Positions 57,944-64,000 of a stretch of 64,000 nt of DNA are shown piece after piece. The stretch comes from Thermoanaerobaculum aquaticum (GTDB lineage: Bacteria; Acidobacteriota; Thermoanaerobaculia; Thermoanaerobaculales; Thermoanaerobaculaceae). The translations under genes were made by a program, and so were the position numbers. Under the pieces are notes generated by a model. That model saw only the letters and a program-made list of their open reading frames with translations. It ran no database searches and was not told the DNA's origin. Positions within the stretch are counted from its first letter, which is position 1. Each line of letters begins with the position of its first letter. Location: the NCBI RefSeq assembly GCF_000687145.1, contig NZ_JMFG01000018.1, positions 2,070 through 66,069 on the forward strand, read 5' to 3'.

Positions 57944-60091
57944 TTAGCGTCCACCCAGGGTCTGCACCAAATCGGCAAGCCCCTGGGCCAAAAGCAGGAC
58001 GTAATCGGGGCTGACGGTGGCCAGCTCAGCCTCGGGCGGCCAAAAATCCCCATCGGCAGGCCCACCTCTGGGCCCGCAAATAGTGATCGTCACCGCCCCC
58101 TGCCGGGAGGCCAATGCCGATCCGGTGTGCGGGGGGGTGGGGTCGGTGGCCAGCTCGGTGGTAAACCCCCAGCGGCGGAAAACCGAGGGGAGATGGGGCG
58201 TAAACAGGCTTGGGGTTTCACCCAGCCGCAACACCAGCTTGCTGGGATCCGGAGCCTTTTTCGCCCAGAGCTGTTCCAGCTCCACCCAAACCGCAATGCG
58301 CCTCTCCCGGGAGGCCAGGAAGGCCTGGGCTCCCGCGGCGTCGTGGCAGCCGCCGGCCAGCAACGCCACCTCCACCGGGATGCTGTGGGGACGGGCCGCC
58401 AGGAGCGTGGCGGTTTCTAAAAGCGTCACCACCCCCAGGGCGTTGTCGGTGACGCCGCGGGCGGCCCGGAAAGAGCGCCACGGATCACCGCTGCAGGCGT
58501 CCCAGTGGGCCACCAGCACCAGGGGAAGGCGCTGGGGCGAGGTCCCCGGCAGGTGAATCACCAGGTTTTCCCATTCCGCAGCGGTTCCCCAGGGGGTGCT
58601 CCGGAGGAAGGACTGGCGCTCCACCCGCAGGCCGCGTTTTTCGGCCTCACCCGCAAGCGCTGTCACGACCCCTGCAGCTTGCGGATGCCAGGCGTAACGG
58701 CTGGCCAGAGGCGGCACCCCAGGTTTTGGGGCTTGCAAACCGGAAAGCACCTTGAGGCTTTCCATCACGCGTGTGCGGAGGGGCGGGCCAGCCTCCCCCA
58801 GGCGCTTGGTTCCCAGCTCAGAGAGCCGCTCGCGAACCCGGCTGGGAGCCATCCGCGGCGACCAGGCCAACCCCCACTGCAAGGGCAAAAAGCGCTCGTC
58901 CGCCCAGCCCGAGGGGTGAGGGAGCACCCCCAAAAAAATCAAAAGCCGCTCCTCCGGTCCCAGCGCGGGAACCTCCACCCGGGCAAAGCCGGTGGCGTCG
59001 AAGCTCAAAGCCTCCGGCGGCGAGACCTCCCGGGGAGTGGCCTTTTGCACGCTCCCTACCCATCGGGCGGAAGGGTCGCCCTGAAGCGAAAGCGGCAGGG
59101 TGGGTGCCCCATCGCCCTCCACGATCACCAGCCCACCGCCACCCACGCCCACGGTCGCTTGTCCCGATGCGGGGCGGGAGGCCACCATCCAGGCCAAAAG
59201 CTGGGGGCGAGGGCAGGAAGCCAGGGGGTTGGGAGCAACCTCGGGACCCAGCCACGGCGCCAGCCAAAGCTTGGCCCAGAAGCTGGCAAAAAGCTCCTCC
59301 GCGCGTTGCTCTGGCTTGCGGGCGGCCAGCAGGGAAGCCAAAGGGCCGGTGGGGGCTTCCTGCTTTGCCACCAGCTCGGGAACCGCTTCTGGTCCCAAGC
59401 TTTGGGCCAGGAACTCCGCAAACAGCGGACCCCACCCCTGGGCGCTCTGGGGCGACCAGGAAGAGGGGCCCGGCCGGTGCGGCTCATCATCCCCCCAGAG
59501 GTAGCGGGGGGGCGCGGCTCCCATGCGGTACGCAAACCACCGGGCGGCGCTGCGGGTTAAGTCCGTGGGGAAAGGATCCGAAGGCGGCAGGGTGGTCACC
59601 AGGAACAGCGATTCCAGCAGGGAAGCGAGGTTACGCCAGGACTGGGGGCCGGAAAAGGGGAAGCTGGCCACAATAACGGGGCTGGGGTTGGCCTGGAACC
59701 CGTAGGCCAAAGCTCCCTCTTTGCCCATGAGATCGAAGGGGGAAAAGGGAGCGGCTGCTGGCCACCCGCTTTCCCAAAGGAGGATAACCACCTTCCCCTG
59801 AAGCCTTGGCCTCTGCCAAAGCTGCAGGCGAGCCAAAGCCTGCTCCACTCGACCTGCCAGTGCTGGCAATCCGCCCGTGGGCAGACGGCTTTCCGCCGGC
59901 AGAGACTGTCCCTCCGCCACAAACACCCTGACGTTTTCGGTTTCTAAAACCGGGCGAGCTGCTACCTGCTCCTGGACGGGATGGCGCTGGGGTGGCAGGC
60001 GCAAAACCCAAAAGCGCGCTTCCACGTCCTCCCCGGTGGCATTGGCAGCCAATAGCCATAAAGCACAAGCGGGAAGGACCGTGGCACGCAC
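57944..60091 (-). CDS. Exported protein with a degenerate M28-like peptidase domain
   Basis: A 715-residue protein with a signal-like N terminus (TVLPACALWLLAANATG) and a C-terminal M28-like domain: LVLVAHWDACSGD, GVTDNALGVVTLLE, then GGCHDAAGAQAF where M28 enzymes usually have an acidic EE-type ligand. The remaining part has no family that I recognise. I start it at GTG 60091, preceded by TACACT 9 bp before (leaderless). It may be an inactive or altered peptidase. Confidence 0.7.
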   Translation of the reverse strand: MRATVLPACALWLLAANATGEDVEARFWVLRLPPQRHPVQEQVAARPVLETENVRVFVAEGQSLPAESRLPTGGLPALAGRVEQALARLQLWQRPRLQGKVVILLWESGWPAAAPFSPFDLMGKEGALAYGFQANPSPVIVASFPFSGPQSWRNLASLLESLFLVTTLPPSDPFPTDLTRSAARWFAYRMGAAPPRYLWGDDEPHRPGPSSWSPQSAQGWGPLFAEFLAQSLGPEAVPELVAKQEAPTGPLASLLAARKPEQRAEELFASFWAKLWLAPWLGPEVAPNPLASCPRPQLLAWMVASRPASGQATVGVGGGGLVIVEGDGAPTLPLSLQGDPSARWVGSVQKATPREVSPPEALSFDATGFARVEVPALGPEERLLIFLGVLPHPSGWADERFLPLQWGLAWSPRMAPSRVRERLSELGTKRLGEAGPPLRTRVMESLKVLSGLQAPKPGVPPLASRYAWHPQAAGVVTALAGEAEKRGLRVERQSFLRSTPWGTAAEWENLVIHLPGTSPQRLPLVLVAHWDACSGDPWRSFRAARGVTDNALGVVTLLETATLLAARPHSIPVEVALLAGGCHDAAGAQAFLASRERRIAVWVELEQLWAKKAPDPSKLVLRLGETPSLFTPHLPSVFRRWGFTTELATDPTPPHTGSALASRQGAVTITICGPRGGPADGDFWPPEAELATVSPDYVLLLAQGLADLVQTLGGR

Positions 60092-60200
60092 CGTGGGCCT
60101 AGTGTAGAAAGCGGGAAAGGCAGACGCAAGGGCTGGCCTACCGGTGAGGATTGAGCGGGGCACCTGAGCCTGCTCCGACCCTCGCTATACTCCCCCTTGG

Positions 60201-61814
60201 GTGAAGGCAAAAGAAGGCACGAGCTCGGGGCTTTTCCGCAGGTTGGCCGGGGTTGCCGCGGCCACCGGCCAGGGGAAGCTTCCCGGCTGGGAGAAAAGGG
60301 CATGGCTGCTGCTGGCGATGTTGGCGGTGGCCCTGCGCTTTTGGCAGCTGGACGCCAAGCCTCCCCACCACGACGAGGCCATCCACGGGCACTTTGCCTG
60401 GGAGCTTTTGCATCGCCACAGCTACCGCTACGACCCCACCTACCACGGGCCGTTGCAGTACTTTGTGCTGGCGGGACTCTTTGCGGTTTTCGGCGAAAGC
60501 GATCTTGTGCTGCGCAGTTACTCGGCAACCTGCGGCGCGGCGCTGGCGCTGGCGCCTTTACTTTTGCGACGGCTCGTGGGGCGGGGTCCGGCTTTGGCCA
60601 TGGGGTGGCTTTTGGCTTTGTCCCCGAGCTTTGTGCACTTTTCCCGCTTTGCCCGCAACGACGTTCCGGTGGTGCTGTTTTCGGCGCTGGCATTGGCTTT
60701 GGTATGGCTTCAAAAGAAAAGCCCGCAGCCACTTTTGCCGTGGGCGGCCTTTTTCCTGGCGCTTCATGCGGTTTCCAAGGAAACCATTTACGTGACCGGA
60801 GTGTTGTGGTTTGCCGCCGGTTTAGGGCTGGTCTTTTGGTGCGGTCCCACCAGGGCCATGGCCTGGTGGCGTGGCTTCTGGCCACGAAACCGCCGGCAGT
60901 TGGTAGTGGCTTTAGGTGTTTTTGCGTTTGTTTGCGTGGTTTTTTACACGGTGTTTTTCACCTGGCCCCAGGATGTGTTTTTTCCCTTGAAAGCCGTGCG
61001 CTACTGGTACGAGCAGCACAAGATCCAGCGGGTGGGAGGCCCCTGGACCTACCATTTCCCCAGGCTTTTGCTTTACGAGTTCTTGATCCTGGGTTTGGCC
61101 GTTTCGGCAGTTATTCGCCGGCGAAGGCGCCTTTTGGTGGCCGAACGCTTCGCCATCCTCTGGGGGGTAGGTGCCCTAGCCATGTACGCTTACCTGGGCG
61201 AAAAGGTGCCCTGGCTTTTGGTGCACCAGGTTTTTCCGTGGGTTCCGCTGGCCGGGGTGGAAATGGCCCATGTTTTTGCCAGCTCCCGGAGGTGGCTGGC
61301 AAAAGGCGCAGTAACGGTCGGGCTTCTGGCCACGGTGTGGTCTTCATTGGCGCTGAGCTACCTTTACCCCACCATTGAGCCCGGGGATCCTCACGCCGAG
61401 CTTTTGGTTTTTGTGCAAACCACCAAAGCCGAGCAAGCGCTGGCGCAGGAAGGCCTGGCGCTTTACCGCCAGAACCCGGAGCAGGTGCTGGCCGCGGTGG
61501 AGGGGGAAGCGGTTTGGCCCCTCTCCTGGCAGTGGAAAGGGCTGCCGGTGCAGTGGTCCCTGGCCACAGCCTTAAACGGCCCGCCTCTGGTGGTGGCGGA
61601 TCCGGGCAAGCTCGAGGAGCACAAGGCGGTTTGGGGGGATCGCTACCGCTGCGAGATCATTCCTTTGCGCGCGTGGTGGGTGGAGCGCTGGCGTGGCGTT
61701 ACCCTTTTGGATGTGGGTCGCTGGTTTTTAACCCGCCGGGCTTGGTCGGAGCGCGGTTCCACCGACGTGGAAGTGTGCCGGAAAAGGGAAAGGAGTGTCA
61801 CCGGTGAGCGTTGA
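60201..61814 (+). CDS. GT39-like membrane glycosyltransferase (TIGR03663/Agl23-type)
   Basis: A 537-residue integral membrane protein with about 9-10 hydrophobic segments. The first loop carries the GT-C acidic signature (PPHHDEAIHGHFAWELL), and the segment HFSRFARNDVPVVLF supports the family. It probably moves a sugar from a lipid-linked donor. The start GTG is 9 bp after a TATACT box and lacks a ribosome site. It overlaps the GT2 gene by 11 nt, so they form one operon. Confidence 0.82.
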   Translation: MKAKEGTSSGLFRRLAGVAAATGQGKLPGWEKRAWLLLAMLAVALRFWQLDAKPPHHDEAIHGHFAWELLHRHSYRYDPTYHGPLQYFVLAGLFAVFGESDLVLRSYSATCGAALALAPLLLRRLVGRGPALAMGWLLALSPSFVHFSRFARNDVPVVLFSALALALVWLQKKSPQPLLPWAAFFLALHAVSKETIYVTGVLWFAAGLGLVFWCGPTRAMAWWRGFWPRNRRQLVVALGVFAFVCVVFYTVFFTWPQDVFFPLKAVRYWYEQHKIQRVGGPWTYHFPRLLLYEFLILGLAVSAVIRRRRRLLVAERFAILWGVGALAMYAYLGEKVPWLLVHQVFPWVPLAGVEMAHVFASSRRWLAKGAVTVGLLATVWSSLALSYLYPTIEPGDPHAELLVFVQTTKAEQALAQEGLALYRQNPEQVLAAVEGEAVWPLSWQWKGLPVQWSLATALNGPPLVVADPGKLEEHKAVWGDRYRCEIIPLRAWWVERWRGVTLLDVGRWFLTRRAWSERGSTDVEVCRKRERSVTGER

Positions 61815-62763
61815 ACTTTCGGTTGTGGTGCCGGTCTTTAACGAGGAGGAAAACCTCCCGGAGCTTTATCGGCGCTTGACGGCGGTCCTCGGCACTGCTG
61901 CTTCCTCCTGGGAAATCCTTTTTGTGGACGACGGCTCCCGGGATCGCAGCTGGGAGATCATCAGGGGCCTGGCGGAGAACGATCCTCGCGTGCGGGGTTT
62001 GCGCTTTTCCCGCAACTTCGGCCACCAGATGGCCTTTGCCGCAGGGCTCGATCACGCCCGGGGCCAGGCGGTGGTGATCATGGATGCCGACCTTCAGGAC
62101 CCCCCGGAGCTCATCCCGCAGCTTCTGGCCAAGCATCGAGAGGGCTTCGAGGTGGTTTATGCGGTGCGCACCGCGCGCCACGGGGAAACGTTTTTCAAGA
62201 GGCTCACCGCCAAGCTCTTTTACCGGCTCTTGGCGCGCATTACCTCGGTGCAAATCCCTTTGGACACCGGGGATTTTCGCCTCATGGGCCGGCGGGCGGT
62301 GGAGGCTTTCCGGCGACTCCCCGAGCGCCACCGCTTTACCCGCGGGTTGGTGGCGTGGTTGGGCTTTCCGCAAACCGGCGTGCCCTACGAGCGAGCTCCC
62401 CGTCATGCCGGCACCACCAAGTACCCGCTGCGCAAGATGCTGCGCTTTGCCGTGGATGCCATTACCTCCTTTTCCCACGTGCCCCTGCAGCTGGCTACCT
62501 GGCTGGGGTTTATCGTTTCGGGATTTGCGTTCTTTTACATCCTGGTGGTGATTGCCCTCAAATTTGCGGGGATTTCCTGGCCGGGCTATACGTCAATTAT
62601 GGCAGCCATTTTGTTCTTGGGTGGTGTGCAGCTGGTGATGGTGGGGCTTTTAGGGGAGTACGTTGGGCGCATTTACGACGAGGTGAAACACCGCCCGCTT
62701 TACCTGGTGGCCGAGGAGGCAGGCTCCCGCGAGCAGGGGAGTATGCGTCACACAAATCGGTGA
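61804..62763 (+). CDS. GT2 glycosyltransferase, dolichol-phosphate-mannose-synthase type
   Basis: A 319-residue enzyme with a GT-A domain (VVVPVFNEEENL, FVDDGSRDRSW, DADLQDPPELIP) and two C-terminal transmembrane segments, the plan of polyprenyl-phosphate sugar transferases. It should make the lipid-linked sugar used by the GT39-like partner before it. I chose the GTG at 61804 (AAAGGAG seven bases upstream) over one 9 bp earlier. Confidence 0.9.
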   Translation: MSVELSVVVPVFNEEENLPELYRRLTAVLGTAASSWEILFVDDGSRDRSWEIIRGLAENDPRVRGLRFSRNFGHQMAFAAGLDHARGQAVVIMDADLQDPPELIPQLLAKHREGFEVVYAVRTARHGETFFKRLTAKLFYRLLARITSVQIPLDTGDFRLMGRRAVEAFRRLPERHRFTRGLVAWLGFPQTGVPYERAPRHAGTTKYPLRKMLRFAVDAITSFSHVPLQLATWLGFIVSGFAFFYILVVIALKFAGISWPGYTSIMAAILFLGGVQLVMVGLLGEYVGRIYDEVKHRPLYLVAEEAGSREQGSMRHTNR

Positions 62764-62793
62764 GAACGGCTTTGCCTCCTGCGTTAGCCTTGG

Positions 62794-63255
62794 TCAGGAC
62801 TCAATGTCGGCAATGGCGGCAGCGGGATCGGCGGAACCCTGCACCACCCGCTGCAGGCCAGGGTAGTAGCGGTCCATGATCCCCACGCTGATGTACAGCA
62901 TGTTGCGGTACTGCTCGTAGGAAAGCTCGCTGCCTTCGGTGCTGGTGGAGCAGCGGAAGCGCACCTCGCCGTCGGAAAGATCCATCTCGAAGTTGCCCAG
63001 GAGCAAGCCGTAGTTGGCGCGGGTGAGGAACTCCATGATGTCCCGGCGCCGGGGCTCCGGAATTTTGCCTTCCAGGAACACCAAAAAGCGCACGATGGAC
63101 CGCTCCTCATCGGCCAGAGCCACCAACCGGTAGGTGCTGTTTTCCCCGGCCACCCCCATCTCGATGGCCTGATAGTGGGGGATGGTGCGGAACTCCCAGT
63201 TGTCCCGCTTGAAAAACTCCACCAGCTTCTCGTAAAGCCCCATGCTTTGCTCCAT
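62794..63255 (-). CDS. YbjN-domain protein
   Basis: A 153-residue protein with the YbjN-like alpha/beta pattern (NWEFRTIPHYQAIEMGV, IMEFLTRANYGLLLGNFEMDLSDGEVRFR in parts). YbjN-type proteins are often linked to secretion-chaperone-like folds; the role here is unknown. It lies after the TonB receptor gene's terminator. Confidence 0.75.
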   Translation of the reverse strand: MEQSMGLYEKLVEFFKRDNWEFRTIPHYQAIEMGVAGENSTYRLVALADEERSIVRFLVFLEGKIPEPRRRDIMEFLTRANYGLLLGNFEMDLSDGEVRFRCSTSTEGSELSYEQYRNMLYISVGIMDRYYPGLQRVVQGSADPAAAIADIES

Positions 63256-63290
63256 CTCTTACTCTCGCCCACCGCGCCGTTGCTGTCAAG

Positions 63291-63318
63291 AGAAAAAGGG
63301 GGGCGCTGAGCGCCCCCC
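63291..63318 (-). terminator. Rho-independent terminator of the TonB-type receptor
   Basis: On the minus strand GGGGGGCGC, loop TCA and GCGCCCCCC form a 9-bp stem (63298-63318), followed by TTTTTCT. It lies 23 bp after the receptor's stop codon. Confidence 0.9.
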
Positions 63319-63341
63319 TGGTTGAGTTTGCGTCACCGCTT

Positions 63342-64000
63342 TTAAAAGCGAATGCGCAGGCCCAGCTGACCCAGGCGCTGTTCGCCCTGGAGCGGGTCGC
63401 CGGCGTAGCTGGTGGGCCGGCCAAAGTTGGCGGCCAGCCGGTTGCCCACGTAGCCCGCGGGGTTTTTGGAGTTGAAGAGGTTGAACACCTCAGCAATGAG
63501 CTCCACACCGATGTCGCCGGCAAAGGTGAACTCCTTGGAGATGCGCACGTCGAACTGGGAGAAGGAGTGGCCGCGGCGGTTGTTGACATGGCTCACGTTG
63601 CTGGGCAAGTCAAAGCGCATACCGTCGCCGTTGAGATCGGTGCCCGCCCACTCGGTGTAGGGGAGAGCCGAACGGTAACGGAACATGCCGGAGATGTTGA
63701 TCCCCCAGGGCGCGCGGTAGAAGCCAGCCAGGGTGATGCGGTGGCGAGCATCGGTGTTGAGGGGACCGATGCACTTATCGCACAGGGGATCGTAGGGGTT
63801 CACGCTTTGGTCGCGCACCGCCCGCAGGTCGGGCTGGTGATCAATGTCGGTGATGCGGAACTCATCGGCACCGGCCAGCACGTTACCCCAGGCCTTGGAC
63901 CAGGTGTAGAAGCCCTGGAACTCGAACTTTTCAGCTCGGGCCCGGAAACCGATGTTGATGCCCTTGTAATCCGCCCGGCCCTTGCCGTACCAAATGCGGA
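63342..64000 (-). CDS. TonB-dependent receptor-like outer-membrane protein, C-terminal part
   Basis: The gene runs off the right edge; the last ~219 residues are seen. Alternating hydrophobic strands and the C-terminal RLGQLGLRIRF (terminal aromatic Phe) mark a beta-barrel outer-membrane protein. NTDARHRITLAGFYRAPWGINISGMFRYRS and VELIAEVFNLFN (in parts) are the closing strands found in acidobacterial TonB/OmpA-like oligosaccharide receptors. The terminator at 63291-63318 ends its transcript. Confidence 0.9.
   Translation of the reverse strand, partial: RIWYGKGRADYKGINIGFRARAEKFEFQGFYTWSKAWGNVLAGADEFRITDIDHQPDLRAVRDQSVNPYDPLCDKCIGPLNTDARHRITLAGFYRAPWGINISGMFRYRSALPYTEWAGTDLNGDGMRFDLPSNVSHVNNRRGHSFSQFDVRISKEFTFAGDIGVELIAEVFNLFNSKNPAGYVGNRLAANFGRPTSYAGDPLQGEQRLGQLGLRIRF

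Noticed and set aside
1-64000. tRNA, rRNA, insertion sequences or a prophage
   Set aside because: I looked for TPsiC-type loops, transposase motifs and phage genes and found none that hold up.

Overview
The window is about 64 kb of a high-GC (by eye, mid-60s %) bacterial chromosome, densely packed and with no rRNA, tRNA, transposase or prophage genes that I could recognise. Several features suggest a thermophilic or moderately thermophilic Acidobacteriota-like organism: a VWFA-related secreted protein, a large TonB-receptor-type beta-barrel, DUF1844, several DUF4388 (PATAN) proteins, an HspR-type heat-shock regulator, a futalosine-pathway-type MqnA/MqnD protein and a Thermus-like type I-E CRISPR repeat. 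There is no rRNA here to settle the taxonomy, so this is inference.

Layout. 1-9858: a complete type I-E CRISPR-Cas locus, all on the minus strand in the order cas3, cse1, cse2, cas7e, cas5e, cas6e, cas1, cas2, leader, array. The array runs off the left edge of the window. 10252-17100: a DUF4388 protein, a CtpA-type protease, tatA-tatC, an M29-like aminopeptidase and uvrC. 17402-23545: a very large secreted PHP-domain protein with a rearranged lamin-tail domain, then two DUF4388 proteins (one with a SPOR-like end, one with a J-domain) and a NYN nuclease-like protein. 23550-25777: acetate kinase and 3-hydroxyacyl-CoA dehydrogenase. 25823-29408: a heat-shock operon dnaK-hsp20-hspR-sigma factor. 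29469-33011: a DUF1844 / TPR-zinc-ribbon membrane protein / DUF4388-pseudopilin-like operon. 33155-40367: a glycosyltransferase, then a divergent SOS-like module in which an XRE-S24 repressor faces imuA-imuB-dnaE2. 40429-52334: AhpD-like protein, PBP4, a secreted HExxH metallopeptidase, a fused E1 dehydrogenase, an MqnA/MqnD-family protein, mutL, acyl-CoA dehydrogenase and an amino-acid ABC transporter with a fused binding protein and permease. 52474-64000: a second hsp20, a VWA protein, a GAF/HD-GYP protein, a LysE exporter, an adenosine-specific kinase-family protein, a degenerate M28-like peptidase, two glycosyltransferases, a YbjN protein and a truncated TonB-dependent receptor.

How the parts work together. 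Three regulatory circuits can be read from the DNA. (1) The dnaK and stand-alone hsp20 promoters share a 32-bp block (26 of 32 identical) that overlays a HAIR-like operator on the -35 box, and the matching regulator HspR is encoded in the dnaK operon. (2) The XRE-S24 protein keeps a LexA-like Ala-Gly cleavage site and a Ser/Lys dyad. It sits divergently from the mutagenesis cassette across a 121-bp region with two back-to-back promoters and five copies of an 8-bp core, so it probably acts as the LexA of this cassette. (3) Many genes have a -10 box only 6-9 bp from the start codon, which points to frequent leaderless mRNAs. The DUF4388 paralogues share an N-terminal module joined to very different C-terminal ends and may be a local signalling family of unknown function.
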